A DNA stretch of 64,000 nt from Stenotrophomonas bentonitica (GCF_013185915.1 NZ_JAAZUH010000002.1:558001-622000); one strand, 5' to 3'. Shown: positions 43,463 through 53,603, counted from the stretch's first letter. Notes: generated by a model from the sequence alone, not told the origin. A program made the numbers and translations.

Positions 43463-45607
43463 GTGAAATTCTTTGTTTCCTGCGCCAAGGGCCTGGAATA
43501 CCTGCTCGCCGACGAACTGCTGGCGCTGGGCCTGCCCCGTGCCACCGCCACCATTTCCGGCGTCAACGCCGAAGGCGACCTGCCGCAGGCGCTGAAGGTG
43601 GTGCTGTGGTCGCGCCTGGCCAGCCGCGTGCTGTGGCCGCTGGCCGAGTTCGACTGCCCGGACGAGGGTTCGCTGTACCAGGGCGTGTCGTCGATGCCGT
43701 GGGACCAGCACATCAGCCCGGAGCTGACCCTGTCGGTGGACGCGCATGTGTCCGGTACCGAGATCACCCACGCGCGCTTCGCCGCGCAGCGGGTCAAGGA
43801 CGGCGTGGTCGACAGCCTGCGCGCGCAGGGCCTGGAACGGCCGTCGGTGAACACCGAGTTCCCCGACGTGCGCATCAACCTCTCGCTGCGCAAGGGCCGC
43901 GCCTCGATCTCGATCGACCTCGGCGGCGGCCCGATGCACCGGCGCGGCTGGCGCATGGCGCAGAACGAAGCGCCGCTGAAGGAAAACCTGGCGGCGGCGG
44001 TGCTGATGCGCGCCAACTGGCCGAAGATCCACGCCGAAGGCGGTGGCCTGCTCGACCCGATGTGCGGCAGCGGCACGCTGCTGATCGAAGGCGCGCTGAT
44101 GGCCGCCGACGTCGCCCCGGGCCTGCAGCGCCACGGCAGCATTCCGCCGAGCCGCTGGCTGGGCTTCGACCGTGACGCCTGGAACAGCCTGATGGCCGAC
44201 GCGCGCAGCCGCGAGACCGCTGGCCGTGCCGCGCTCAAGCAGGTCATCCATGGCAGCGACATCGACCCGCATGCGATCCGCGCCGCCAAGGAAAACGCGG
44301 AGACCGCCGGCGTTGCCGAGGCGATCTGGTTCGGTGTGCGCGACGTGGCCGATGTCCAGGTGCCGCCGCAGGAAACCGGCTGCGTGGTGTGCAACCCGCC
44401 CTACGACGAGCGCCTGGCCGCCGACGCGGTGCTGTACCGCCGCCTCGGCGACGCGCTCAAGCGCGCGGTGCCGCAGTGGCGGGCCAGCCTGCTGTGCGGC
44501 AGCGCCGAACTGGCCTTCGCCACCGGCCTGCGCGCCAACAAGAAGTACCAGCTGTTCAACGGCGCGATCGAATGCGCGCTGATCGTGTGCGATCCCATCG
44601 CCGTGCCGCAGCGCGAGAACGCGGGCCAGCCGCGCGAGCTCAGCGAAGGCGCGCAGATGGTGGCCAACCGCCTGCGCAAGAACATCCGCAAGTTCAAGAC
44701 CTGGAAGGCGCGCGAGCAGGTTACCTGCTACCGCGTCTACGACGCCGACCTGCCCGAGTATGCGGCCGCCATCGACGTGTACCAGGAGGACGGCGGCGCC
44801 GGCCGCACCTTCCTGCATGTGCAGGAATACGCGGCACCGGCCACCATCCCGGACGTCGATGTGCGTCGCCGCCGCAATGAACTGCTGTCGGCCGCGCGCG
44901 AGGTGTTCCAGGTGCCGGCCGAGCAGGTCGCGCTGAAGTCGCGCGAACGCGGCAAGGGCGGCAGCAAGTACGGCCGCTTCGAGCAGCGCGGCGAGTTCGT
45001 GCTGGTACGCGAGAACGACGCGCTGCTGCGCGTGAACCTGTTCGACTACCTGGACACCGGCCTGTTCCTGGACCACCGTCCGCTGCGCTGGCACATGGCG
45101 CAGGAGGCGCAGGGCAAGCGGTTCCTCAACCTGTTCTGCTACACCGGCGTGGCCAGCGTGCAGGCCGCGGTGGCCGGCGCGGCTTCGACCACCAGCGTGG
45201 ACCTGTCCGGCACCTACCTGCAATGGTGCGCCGACAACCTGGCGCTGAACGGCAAGGGCGGCAGCCAGCACCAGCTGATCCAGGCGGATGCGCTGGCCTG
45301 GCTGGAAGCGGAGCGGCACCGCTTCGACGTGATCTTCTGCGACCCGCCGACCTTCTCCAACTCGGCCCGCGCCGAAGACTTCGACGTGCAGCGCGAACAT
45401 GTGCGCCTGCTGCGTGCGGCCGTGGCCCGGTTGAGCCCGGAAGGCGTGCTGTACTTCTCGAACAACTTCCGCCGCTTCAAGCTGGATGAGGAAGCGATCA
45501 AGGAATTCGCCGAGTGCCGCGAGATTTCCGCCGACACAATCGGTGAGGATTTCGAGCGGAATCCGCGCATCCACCGCGCGTGGGAGCTTCGGCGCTACGG
45601 CGCTTGA
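43463..45607 (+). CDS. rlmL: Bifunctional 23S rRNA methyltransferase RlmKL
   Basis: 714 residues. The N-terminal THUMP domain and RlmL methyltransferase ([28 protein letters not shown]) make m2G2445. The C-terminal RlmK half ([29 protein letters not shown]) makes m7G2069. The fused form and length match gammaproteobacterial RlmKL. It is transcribed alone. Confidence 0.95.
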   Translation: MKFFVSCAKGLEYLLADELLALGLPRATATISGVNAEGDLPQALKVVLWSRLASRVLWPLAEFDCPDEGSLYQGVSSMPWDQHISPELTLSVDAHVSGTEITHARFAAQRVKDGVVDSLRAQGLERPSVNTEFPDVRINLSLRKGRASISIDLGGGPMHRRGWRMAQNEAPLKENLAAAVLMRANWPKIHAEGGGLLDPMCGSGTLLIEGALMAADVAPGLQRHGSIPPSRWLGFDRDAWNSLMADARSRETAGRAALKQVIHGSDIDPHAIRAAKENAETAGVAEAIWFGVRDVADVQVPPQETGCVVCNPPYDERLAADAVLYRRLGDALKRAVPQWRASLLCGSAELAFATGLRANKKYQLFNGAIECALIVCDPIAVPQRENAGQPRELSEGAQMVANRLRKNIRKFKTWKAREQVTCYRVYDADLPEYAAAIDVYQEDGGAGRTFLHVQEYAAPATIPDVDVRRRRNELLSAAREVFQVPAEQVALKSRERGKGGSKYGRFEQRGEFVLVRENDALLRVNLFDYLDTGLFLDHRPLRWHMAQEAQGKRFLNLFCYTGVASVQAAVAGAASTTSVDLSGTYLQWCADNLALNGKGGSQHQLIQADALAWLEAERHRFDVIFCDPPTFSNSARAEDFDVQREHVRLLRAAVARLSPEGVLYFSNNFRRFKLDEEAIKEFAECREISADTIGEDFERNPRIHRAWELRRYGA

Positions 45608-45631
45608 TGGATTGCCGGGGTCAGCGCGGTG

Positions 45632-45961
45632 TCATGCCACCGCGCTGATCACACCGACCACCGGCAACACCCACGCCAACGGCGCGATCCACCGCGGTCG
45701 CCACGGATACAGCCCGAAGGCGATCAGCACTCCGCTGACCGTCATCGCGCCCAGCCACAGCACGGGGCCCGCAGCCCAACCATGGTCGGCCACGCAGATG
45801 CCGAACGCCGTGGCCAGCAACGCCCAACCCAGCCAGCGCCACAGCCGCATGCGCGCCGGTCCCGCATGCGCCTTGCCATGCAGGTCCAGCTGGTGCTTCT
45901 CCATGGCCAGCGACAGCGCAGTGAACGCGGAAAAGCACACCGTGATCGCCAGCAGCATCAT
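45632..45961 (-). CDS. DUF3325 small membrane protein
   Basis: 109 residues with three or four hydrophobic helices and the LAMEKHQLDLHGK loop typical of DUF3325. It is the last gene of the DUF3649-PepSY-DUF3325 trio, which in many proteobacteria follows siderophore receptors and is iron-regulated. The start (two consecutive ATGs) overlaps the PepSY stop. Confidence 0.8.
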   Translation of the reverse strand: MMLLAITVCFSAFTALSLAMEKHQLDLHGKAHAGPARMRLWRWLGWALLATAFGICVADHGWAAGPVLWLGAMTVSGVLIAFGLYPWRPRWIAPLAWVLPVVGVISAVA

Positions 45962-47598
45962 GCGCTGGCCTCTGCGGTTTTTGCCGAAGTAACTGCTGCA
46001 GCGGCCGCCATCTGGCGCTTTTTCTTCTCGGCCGCGCTCAGCGCCGGCTGCCAGCGCTGCATGCGCAGGCCGCAGTAGGCGAGCATGGCGCCGAAGGCCA
46101 GCATCACCAGGTCGAACCCTGCCAGCACCCAATCGCCATTGCGCAGGGTCACGCCCAGGTGCGCGTGGGTGGTGAACGCATTAAGCAGCGGAATCAGCGC
46201 GAACAACGCCGCCCCCAGGTACAGCTGCCAGGCCCACATCATCCGCTTCGGCCAGACGAAGGCTGCCAGCAGCCCCGCGCCCCATGCGTAGAAGAACACG
46301 CTGGCTTCCGCGTCGGCACGCTCAGCCAGCTGCACCGGCAGCAACCGGTTGCCCCAGAAGTAAGCGGCAAAGGCGATCGGCAGGCCGGCCACCGCGCCGA
46401 TATTGAGCGCGTCCACCAGGCGCAGGCCGAAGCCGATGCGGCCGCTTTTGGCATGCTTGGGACGTTCCTTGACCGCCCACAGCACCACGCCGCTGGCCAC
46501 CATCAGGCAGCCGACCAGGCCGGACAGGAAGAACAACGCGCGCAGGCCCCAGTCCGCGAAGCGGGCCAGGTGCAGGCCATACATCACCCCGCGCGTCTGG
46601 GTGGCGCCGCCCGGCACCGGGCTGTGTTCCACCAGCGCGCCGGTAACCGCGTTGTAGCGCAGCGACGGCGTGTCGATCGACAGGCGCCTGCCGTCGCGCT
46701 GGTAGATGTCGATCACCGCATTGGCCGCGCCCGGGTGGAACACGGTGAAGCCGCTTACCTGCGCGCCCTTCCACTTGGCCCGCGCGCTGTCCAGCAGCTG
46801 CTGGATCGGCAGCGAGGGGGCGCTGCCCGCGGCGGGCTCGGCCGGGTCGGCCAGGCGTGCGAACGCTTCGCTGAAGAAGGCGTCCTCGTCCTTGGGATAG
46901 GCCACGCTCACGCCCTGTGGCAGGTACATGAACATCAGCGTGACGATGCCGGTGTAGGTGATCATCGCGTGGTAGGGCAGGGCCATCACCGCGCTGACAT
47001 TGTGGAAGTCCAGCCACGAACGCAGGCCTTTTTCAGGCCGGAAGGTGAAGAAGTCCTTGAAGATCTTCTTGTGGGTGATCACCCCGGTGATGATCGCAAC
47101 CAGCATGAACATCGCGCAGAACCCCACCAGGTAGCGCGCCCACAGCACCGGAATGTAGTGCAGGTCGAAATGCAGCCGGTAGAAGAAGTCGCCGCCACGG
47201 GTTTCGCGCGCGGCCACTTCCTCGCCGCTGGCCGGGTCCACCGTGGCATCGCCGAAGCGGCCGCCACCTCGCCGGCGCTTTTCGCCTTCCACCGGCGGCT
47301 TCACCATCGACTCGGGATTGCGCCAGAACATGCGCATGGCCGGGTTGCGCGGGTCGGGCAGGGTCACGTTCCAGCTCTCGGCCTGCGGTGCCTTGTGCTG
47401 CAGGAAGCTGATCGCGCGCTCGGCGGCGACTTCGTTGCTGACGCTGCTGCGCGGCAGTTCCGGGCGCATCCAGCGGCTGATTTCCTCGCGGTAGTAGCTC
47501 GCGGTACCGGCCATGAAGATCAGCAGCAGCAACCAGCCGACCAGCAGGCCGGTCCAGGTATGCAGCCAGGCCATGGACTGGCGGAATCCGTTCTTCAT
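45958..47598 (-). CDS. PepSY-associated membrane protein, iron-uptake type
   Basis: A 546-residue PepSY_TM protein with an N-terminal helix (WTGLLVGWLLLLIFMAG), PepSY-like periplasmic modules and further helices. Paired His motifs include LHFDLHYI, WLDFHNVSAVMALPYH and MYGLHLARF. Such proteins are thought to act as inner-membrane ferric-siderophore reductases. It overlaps DUF3649 and DUF3325 by 4 bp each. Confidence 0.88.
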   Translation of the reverse strand: MKNGFRQSMAWLHTWTGLLVGWLLLLIFMAGTASYYREEISRWMRPELPRSSVSNEVAAERAISFLQHKAPQAESWNVTLPDPRNPAMRMFWRNPESMVKPPVEGEKRRRGGGRFGDATVDPASGEEVAARETRGGDFFYRLHFDLHYIPVLWARYLVGFCAMFMLVAIITGVITHKKIFKDFFTFRPEKGLRSWLDFHNVSAVMALPYHAMITYTGIVTLMFMYLPQGVSVAYPKDEDAFFSEAFARLADPAEPAAGSAPSLPIQQLLDSARAKWKGAQVSGFTVFHPGAANAVIDIYQRDGRRLSIDTPSLRYNAVTGALVEHSPVPGGATQTRGVMYGLHLARFADWGLRALFFLSGLVGCLMVASGVVLWAVKERPKHAKSGRIGFGLRLVDALNIGAVAGLPIAFAAYFWGNRLLPVQLAERADAEASVFFYAWGAGLLAAFVWPKRMMWAWQLYLGAALFALIPLLNAFTTHAHLGVTLRNGDWVLAGFDLVMLAFGAMLAYCGLRMQRWQPALSAAEKKKRQMAAAAAVTSAKTAEASA

Positions 47599-47945
47599 GC
47601 GCGCGCGCCCAGTGCCAGCGACCCCAGCCAGAACAGCGCGGCGGGCGTGGCGATCCCGATCCAGGCACGCAGTGCGGTGCGGGTGGCGAAGGCCCAGAGT
47701 GCGGCGCAGGCGCACAGCACGATGGCCACCAGCATGCCGGTCAACACGGCTTGGGCTCGGGCCATCGGCAGGGCCACCGCAAAGAACATCGCGCAGGTCG
47801 CGGCCAATGCGTACCCACCCACGATGGCGGCCAGCGAGCGCGACAACACACCCAGCCAGGGGCGGGCGAAGAATCCACCGAAGCGGCTGAAACCGGTGGC
47901 AACTGGCGTGCTGTCCACGAACACCTGCATTGTCGAATCGAACAA
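47595..47945 (-). CDS. DUF3649 membrane protein
   Basis: A 116-residue protein with about three membrane helices (FARPWLGVLSRSLAAIVGGY, CAMFFAVALPM). It is the first gene of the iron-type trio. A Fur-box-like site lies about 100 bp upstream. An in-frame ATG at residue 6 is an alternative start. Confidence 0.78.
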   Translation of the reverse strand: MFDSTMQVFVDSTPVATGFSRFGGFFARPWLGVLSRSLAAIVGGYALAATCAMFFAVALPMARAQAVLTGMLVAIVLCACAALWAFATRTALRAWIGIATPAALFWLGSLALGARA

Positions 47946-48041
47946 CGGACGTCACCGGCCGGGGCCGGTGACAGGAGAGGGTGGCCATCCGTGGCCAAGC
48001 CGCCGCACGGGGCGGGGGTATCCCTGGAGATCGTTTGATTC

Positions 48042-48060
48042 GGGAATGATAGTCATTATC
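48042..48060. promoter_or_regulatory. Fur-box-like site
   Basis: GGGAATGATAGTCATTATC matches 16 of 19 positions of the consensus GATAATGATAATCATTATC. It sits between the divergent DUF3649 operon and the class V aminotransferase, so it could control either. Control of the PepSY trio fits its iron role. Confidence 0.75.
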
Positions 48061-48100
48061 ATTCGCTTCGACAAGGTCGGTGGGCTGCAATACTCGACGC

Positions 48101-49336
48101 ATGAACAAGATTGAGCGCGATCCCTCGTTCCTCGATGCGTTGCCCGACCCCGCAGGACGGGATCCGGCAGAACTGGCTGCAGACGACGCCTGGTGGGCGC
48201 AGGTAGCGGCGCAGTACGACCTCACCGATGACGTGGTGATGCTCGACAACGGCTACTGGGGGTCGATGGCCCGCCCGGTGGTGCAGGCGTTCGAGCAGGC
48301 CACCGCCCTGGTGAACCGCGACAACGCCTGGTTCGGCCGGCGCGCGTTTCCGCCGCTGTTCGAACAGGCGCGTGGGCGGCTGGCCGAGGCGCTCGGCGTG
48401 GAGGCCGACGAGATCGCGCTGACCCGTGGCGCGACCGAGGCGATGCAGGTGCTGATCAGCGGCTACCGCAACCTGCAACCCGGCGACACGGTTCTGTATG
48501 CCGACACCGATTACCCCAGCATGATCGCCGCGATGGAGTGGCTGCAGGCGCGGCGTGGCGTGACCGTGCAGCGCATTGCGCTGCCAGAGCCGTTCGACCA
48601 TGACAGCATCGTGGAGACCTACCGCAGAGCGCTGGAACAGCATCCGCGCACGCGGCTGTTGCTGCTGACCCAGGTCAGCCACCGCCACGGGCTCCTGCTG
48701 CCCGTCGCCGAGATCAGCGCGCTCGCACGCGCCGCCGGTGCGGACGTGGTGCTGGATGCCGCGCATGGCATCGGCCAGGTCGATACACCAGTGCGCGACC
48801 TCGACGTCGATTTCATCGGCATCAACCTGCACAAATGGATCGGTGCGCCGGTTGGGGCAGGGGCGATCTACATCCGCCGCGGTCGCTTGCACGACATCGA
48901 TCCCTACATGGGTGAGGCGGACACCGGCCACATCGACTCCCGCCTGCATACCGGCACGGTCAATTTCGCGACCTTCCTGGCCCTGCCTGTCGCGTTGGCG
49001 TTGCATGAGCGGATCGGCGTGGCGAACAAGCGCGCGCGCCTGCTTCACTTGCGCAATTACTGGCTGGACGCGCTGCGCGACGATCCGCGGATCCAGCTGC
49101 TGGCCTCCCCCGATCCACGCCTGTCCAGTGCCATTGCCGCCTTCCGGTTGCGCGGGCAGTACGACATGGACGCGAACACCGCCACCGCGGCGCGGATGCT
49201 GCAGCACTCCAACGTGTTCGTAGTAGCCCGCGAAGGCCTCGCCTCCGGCGCCTGCATCCGCGTCACCCCCGGCATTTTCAGCACGACCGCACAGATGCAG
49301 GCGCTGGTGGAGGCCATCCGGGCCGTGGCGGGGTAG
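48101..49336 (+). CDS. Class V aminotransferase-fold PLP enzyme
   Basis: A 411-residue PLP enzyme of the isopenicillin-N epimerase/cysteine desulfurase-like group. Seen: LDNGYWGSMARPV, LTRGATEAMQVLISGY, VVLDAAHGIGQVD (PLP Asp) and GINLHKWIGAPVGAGAIYI with the Schiff-base Lys. No catalytic cysteine loop is seen, so desulfurase activity is doubtful. The start at 48101 follows the Fur-box-like site by 41 bp, so iron control is possible. Confidence 0.85.
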   Translation: MNKIERDPSFLDALPDPAGRDPAELAADDAWWAQVAAQYDLTDDVVMLDNGYWGSMARPVVQAFEQATALVNRDNAWFGRRAFPPLFEQARGRLAEALGVEADEIALTRGATEAMQVLISGYRNLQPGDTVLYADTDYPSMIAAMEWLQARRGVTVQRIALPEPFDHDSIVETYRRALEQHPRTRLLLLTQVSHRHGLLLPVAEISALARAAGADVVLDAAHGIGQVDTPVRDLDVDFIGINLHKWIGAPVGAGAIYIRRGRLHDIDPYMGEADTGHIDSRLHTGTVNFATFLALPVALALHERIGVANKRARLLHLRNYWLDALRDDPRIQLLASPDPRLSSAIAAFRLRGQYDMDANTATAARMLQHSNVFVVAREGLASGACIRVTPGIFSTTAQMQALVEAIRAVAG

Positions 49337-49341
49337 GGCGA

Positions 49342-49743
49342 TCAGCGCGAGGCGCAGGCCTTCGCGATTTCGCCGTTCATGCTTTCTGGAATGGGGCGGC
49401 CGAAGGCTTCGCCGAACTCGCGGCGGGACCGGAGTTCCTGGCACTGTTCCGGATTGGCGGCGCCGTCGATCACGGTGCCGCGTACCGGCGGTTGGTTGCG
49501 GCCCGCGTCGGCCTGCATGCGGCGGCGCGCGTCGTAGAGCTCGCGCTGGGCACGGTTGCGCTCTTCCCAGCTCAGATTGGGATCCCGGGTGATCGGCCGG
49601 GTCACCCCGGTGTCGTGTTCGGGCGCGCAGGGCACGGTCTGGTACACGGTCTGGCCGCCGACCGCGCACTTGTACACCCGCCCGGCGTGGGCATTGCAGG
49701 CCAGCGCACACAGCGCCAGCGTCACGATCATCCTTCGCATCAT
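49342..49743 (-). CDS. DUF4124-containing exported protein
   Basis: A 133-residue secreted protein: signal peptide (IVTLALCALACNAHA), then the DUF4124 pattern RVYKCAVGGQTVYQTVPC, and a charged helical C-terminal part with two further cysteines. The function is unknown. Two ATGs stand together at the start, and GGGGGA precedes the first. It ends 5 bp from the convergent aminotransferase. Confidence 0.75.
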   Translation of the reverse strand: MMRRMIVTLALCALACNAHAGRVYKCAVGGQTVYQTVPCAPEHDTGVTRPITRDPNLSWEERNRAQRELYDARRRMQADAGRNQPPVRGTVIDGAANPEQCQELRSRREFGEAFGRPIPESMNGEIAKACASR

Positions 49744-49852
49744 TCCCCCCGGACGGGCCACTCCAGCCCTGAATGCGCGGCAGAATACGCGAACCACGTC
49801 GCAAAAACACCCGGTCAAACTGTCAACCGCAGGGGCGCATCGACCCCACCCC

Positions 49853-49877
49853 GGTAGAGCCACGCCCTGCGTGGCTG
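49853..49877 (+). repeat. GTAG palindrome, GAGCCACGCCC type
   Basis: GTAGAGCCACGCCCTGCGTG and onward, the same variant as the 28-bp pair at 13461-13529. It lies 13 bp beyond the DUF445 stop. Confidence 0.7.
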
Positions 49878-49889
49878 CCCCTCAGGCGC

Positions 49890-51185
49890 CTACCACTGCA
49901 TCCACACCGTCAACGCATGCAGCAACAGCCCGATCAACCCACCCACCAGGGTGCCGTTGAAGCGGATGAACTGCAGGTCGCGCCCCACGCTGAGCTCCAG
50001 CTGTTCCACCAGGTGCCGCTCGTCCCAGCCCTTCACGGTCTGCGCGATATGCGTGGTCACCCCTTCGCGCAGCCGGCTGGTCAGGCGCTCGGCGCCATCC
50101 ATCAGGTGCTGGTTCAAGGCCTCGCGCAGCGACGGGTCGTCCTGCAAGGCCTGCCCGACCTTGGCCAGGCTGCGCCGCAGATGCCCGGCCAGCGCCGAGT
50201 CCTCGCTGGAAAGGTCCGCGCGCAGGCTGGCGTGAATGCGCGCCCACAGGCCCTGCACGTAGTCCTGCACGGCGGGGTGGTCGATCACCTGCTGCTTCAG
50301 CTGTTCGACCTTCTCGGCCAGCGCCGGGTCGTGGCGCAGGCGCTGGATGTAGTCACCCAGCCAGGCCTCGTAGTCCTTGCGCAGGGGATGTTCCGGCTCG
50401 GCCAGGATCTGCTGCAGTTCGGCCAGCACCGCATGCGCCATGCGCTCGGCAAGGCTGTCGCCGATCTCGTCGATCGGCTTGACCCAGTTCACCGTGCTGG
50501 CCAGCTTCGGCCACTCGCGCTGGATGTAGCGCACGATCAACTCGGAGGCGCGTTGCTTTACGGCCTCGTTGTCCATCCACTGGCTGATCCGGGTCAGTCC
50601 CTCGTCGAGTACCCGCTGGTGGCGGTTGTCGGCGGTGAGCAGGCCCAGCAGCTCACCGGCGGTGGCGGCCGCGTTCCACTGTCGCAGCTGTTCCACCACG
50701 AAACCCTGGATGCTGCGCCGGACCGCCGCCTCATCCAGGAAGTCCAGCGCCTGCAGGGCCCAGCCCCGCGCCATGTCGGCCAGAAGCCGCGAACGCGCCG
50801 GATCGGCCAGCCAGCTGCCGAGCCGGCTGGCCGGGTCGAACACCTGCAGGCGGGCCAGCAGGGCCCGCGGCTCCAGGAACTGGTCGCGCACGAACACCGC
50901 CAGGCTGTCGGCAATGCGTTCCTTGCTGCGCGGAATGATTGCGGTGTGCGGAATCGGCAGGCCCAGCGGGCGGCGGAACAACGCCACCACTGCGAACCAG
51001 TCGGCCAGCGCGCCCACCGCCGCTGCCTCGCAGAACGCCGACACCCATGCCCAGATCCCGCGCTCGCCATTGAGATGGCTGACGATGAAGCCGGCCAGCA
51101 TCGCGGCCAGCATCAGCAGGGCGATGATCTTCAGGCGTCGCAGCTGGGCGCGGCGGGGGTCAGCGGCAGGGGCGGATGAATTCAT
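49890..51185 (-). CDS. DUF445 membrane protein
   Basis: A 431-residue protein: one or two N-terminal helices (IIALLMLAAMLAGFIVSHL; CEAAAVGALADWFAVVALFRRPLG), a long helical body and a C-terminal membrane anchor (GTLVGGLIGLLLHALTVWM). It resembles YjiN. The function is unknown. Confidence 0.85.
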   Translation of the reverse strand: MNSSAPAADPRRAQLRRLKIIALLMLAAMLAGFIVSHLNGERGIWAWVSAFCEAAAVGALADWFAVVALFRRPLGLPIPHTAIIPRSKERIADSLAVFVRDQFLEPRALLARLQVFDPASRLGSWLADPARSRLLADMARGWALQALDFLDEAAVRRSIQGFVVEQLRQWNAAATAGELLGLLTADNRHQRVLDEGLTRISQWMDNEAVKQRASELIVRYIQREWPKLASTVNWVKPIDEIGDSLAERMAHAVLAELQQILAEPEHPLRKDYEAWLGDYIQRLRHDPALAEKVEQLKQQVIDHPAVQDYVQGLWARIHASLRADLSSEDSALAGHLRRSLAKVGQALQDDPSLREALNQHLMDGAERLTSRLREGVTTHIAQTVKGWDERHLVEQLELSVGRDLQFIRFNGTLVGGLIGLLLHALTVWMQW

Positions 51186-51243
51186 GCGGGCAGTCTATCG
51201 ACCGGAGCATGATCGCCGGTTGACGGGGCCGACACGAAGCGCA

Positions 51244-52107
51244 TCACCCCGCGCGCAGCGCGGCCAACTGGCGCTTCAGCGCGTCGTTCTCGAGCGTCAG
51301 CGCGATGACACGCTGGCGCAGCTCTGCCGGGCCTTCACCCAGCGAAGCCAGCGCGTCGGCGATCTCGGCTTCCCGGCTGGCATCCACCTCCAGCTCGCCG
51401 TCGGCGCTGTGCAGCACCTCCTGCACCGGTTTGCGCGGCTTGCGCTTGGCTTCGCGCACGCGCTTGGCGGCCTGCTTCAACTCGTCCTTGCCGGCCACCG
51501 CCGCCGCGCGCTGTTCGTCTTCCGGCAGGTCGGACACCGCTGCCGCGGCGCTGATCGAGATCACCCCGCTCTTGACGGCCTCCACCAGCTCCGGCGCCGC
51601 CTGCTTGTGGATGCGTTCGATCATCGTGACCTGGCTGCTGCTCAGCCGCGCTTCGCGCGCTATGTCGGCACGGCTGACCTTCGGTGCCGGCGCCCACGGC
51701 GGGCTGTCTTCATCGCCTTCCGGGGTGGCGTCGGCGATCTCGCCGTCGCTTTCGCGCTGCAGCTGGGCCTGGTCGGCGCGGTGGCGCTCGGCCAGGATGT
51801 CGCGCTTGCGCAGCGCCAGCACCCCGCGCTGGAAGTCGGAAACGCTGCGCCGGCCCAGGTGCTGCTCGATCATCCACAGGTGCACGTCGTCCATCGACTG
51901 GAAGCGGGTGTTCTGCACCGTCTGGAACGGCAGGCCGTGCTTCTGGCAGATGCCGAAGCGGTTGTGCCCGTCCACCAGCACGTCGTTCCACAGCACCAGC
52001 GCGTCGCGGCAGCCCTCGGCCAGGATGCTCCGCTCCAGGGCCTCGTGCTCGTCGGCGGTGAGCGGATCGATGTAGGCCTTGAGTTCTTCTTTGACGACGA
52101 TGTCCAT
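51244..52107 (-). CDS. Chromosomal ParB-like nuclease-fold/partition protein
   Basis: A 287-residue protein with an N-terminal ParB/Sulfiredoxin-like domain (LTADEHEALERSILAEGCRDALVLWNDVLVDGHNRF region), a helix-turn-helix-like middle (VSRADIAREARLSSSQVTMIERI; SGVISISAAAAVSDLPEDEQ), a Lys/Arg-rich stretch and a C-terminal coiled coil (LRQRVIALTLENDALKRQLAAL). No parA lies nearby, so it is not an ordinary partition locus. It may be a ParB-related regulator or an old plasmid remnant. Confidence 0.8.
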   Translation of the reverse strand: MDIVVKEELKAYIDPLTADEHEALERSILAEGCRDALVLWNDVLVDGHNRFGICQKHGLPFQTVQNTRFQSMDDVHLWMIEQHLGRRSVSDFQRGVLALRKRDILAERHRADQAQLQRESDGEIADATPEGDEDSPPWAPAPKVSRADIAREARLSSSQVTMIERIHKQAAPELVEAVKSGVISISAAAAVSDLPEDEQRAAAVAGKDELKQAAKRVREAKRKPRKPVQEVLHSADGELEVDASREAEIADALASLGEGPAELRQRVIALTLENDALKRQLAALRAG

Positions 52108-52143
52108 GCAATCCGGGGCGGCGGGTAATGACCCACCATTCTA

Positions 52144-53469
52144 TCAACCGGTGGCGCGGATCATCTCGCCGAGCACGTCCACGATCCGGTCGATCTGGTC
52201 GCGCTCGATGATCAACGGCGGCGACAGGGCGATCACGTCACCGGTGCAGCGCACCAGCAGCTGGCCGTCGCAGAAGCAGCGCTCGAACACCTCGTAGCCG
52301 CGGCTGCCCGGCGCACCCTTGCGGGGCGCCAGTTCGACCGCGCCGATCAGCCCGAAGTTGCGGATGTCCACCACGTTCGGCAGCCCGCGCAGGCTGTGCA
52401 GCCGGGCCTGCCAGTACTCGCCCAGCTCGATGGCGCGCTCGAACAGGCCCTCCGCTGCATAGGTGTCCAGGGCCGCCAACGCCGCCGCGCAGGCCAGCGG
52501 GTGGCCGGAATAGGTGTAGCCATGGAACAGCTCGATCGCGCCCGGCGGCCCCTGCATCCAGGCATCGTGGATGGCGTCGGAGACCAGTACCGCGCCCATC
52601 GGCACCGCGCCGTTGGTCAGTCCCTTGGCCATCGTCAGCAGGTCCGGGGTGACCCCGAAGCGCTGCGCGGCAAAGGCGTTGCCGACCCGGCCGAAGCCGG
52701 TGATGACCTCGTCGAACACCAGCAGGATGCCGTGCTGGTCGCAGATTTCGCGCAGGCGCTGCAGGTAGCCCGGCGCCGGCAGGATCACCCCGGCCGACCC
52801 CGCGATGGGTTCGACGAACACGGCGGCAATGGTCGAGGCGTCGTGCAGCGCGATCAGGCGCTCCAGGTCTTCGGCCAGTTCGGCGCCGTGACGCGGCAGG
52901 CCTGGGCTGAACGCATTGCGCGACAGATCCAGGGTGTGGCGCAGGAAGTCGCTGCCGGCCAGCAGCGGGCCGAAGCCCTTGCGGTTGTTCGGCAGGCCGC
53001 CAATCGACAGGCCGCCGAAACCGACCCCGTGGTACGCCTTCTCGCGGCCGATGAAGCGGGTCCGCTGGCCCTCGCCGCGCAGGCGGTGGTAGCCCAGCAC
53101 GATCTTCATCGCCGTATCCACTGCTTCGGAGCCGGAATTGGTGAAGAACGCATGGTTCAGCGGCCCCGGCGCCAGCGCGGCCAGGCGTTCGGCCAGCACG
53201 AACGGCAGCGGCGAGCCCATCTGGAACGGCGGGGCGAAATCCAGCGTGGCGGCCTGCTGCTGGATCGCCTGCACGATGCGCGGACGCGCATGCCCGGCGT
53301 TGCAGCACCACAGCCCGGCGGCACCGTCCAGGATCGGCCGGTCGTCCGCATCGTGGTAGTACATGCCCTCGGCGCGCACCAGCAGGCGCGGTGCGGCCTT
53401 GAACTGGCGGTTGGCGGTGAACGGCATCCACCAGGCGTCCAGCGAGTGCGACGGTTCGGTGCGTGGCAT
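52144..53469 (-). CDS. Omega-amino acid:pyruvate aminotransferase
   Basis: A 441-residue class III aminotransferase. PLP-site motifs: FTNSGSEAVDTAMKIVLGY, LVFDEVITGFGRVG and the Schiff-base Lys in LLTMAKGLTNGAVPMG. The close fit is to beta-alanine/omega-amino acid:pyruvate aminotransferases (MPFTANRQFK; LWCCNAGHARPRIV). It could degrade polyamine-derived amines, in keeping with puuA, puuB and potF further along. The start is the ATG at 53469. Confidence 0.88.
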   Translation of the reverse strand: MPRTEPSHSLDAWWMPFTANRQFKAAPRLLVRAEGMYYHDADDRPILDGAAGLWCCNAGHARPRIVQAIQQQAATLDFAPPFQMGSPLPFVLAERLAALAPGPLNHAFFTNSGSEAVDTAMKIVLGYHRLRGEGQRTRFIGREKAYHGVGFGGLSIGGLPNNRKGFGPLLAGSDFLRHTLDLSRNAFSPGLPRHGAELAEDLERLIALHDASTIAAVFVEPIAGSAGVILPAPGYLQRLREICDQHGILLVFDEVITGFGRVGNAFAAQRFGVTPDLLTMAKGLTNGAVPMGAVLVSDAIHDAWMQGPPGAIELFHGYTYSGHPLACAAALAALDTYAAEGLFERAIELGEYWQARLHSLRGLPNVVDIRNFGLIGAVELAPRKGAPGSRGYEVFERCFCDGQLLVRCTGDVIALSPPLIIERDQIDRIVDVLGEMIRATG

Positions 53470-53603
53470 GAGACGACCCCCGGTTCCGGATGACCGCACT
53501 GTAGCGCAGCGCGGGGCAGGCAACTGTCACGGTTGCAACCATGCCGCCGGTGCGTGGCATCCGCGTGGCAGAATCGGGCAGCTGATCCTTTCGCCCGTGA
53601 ACG

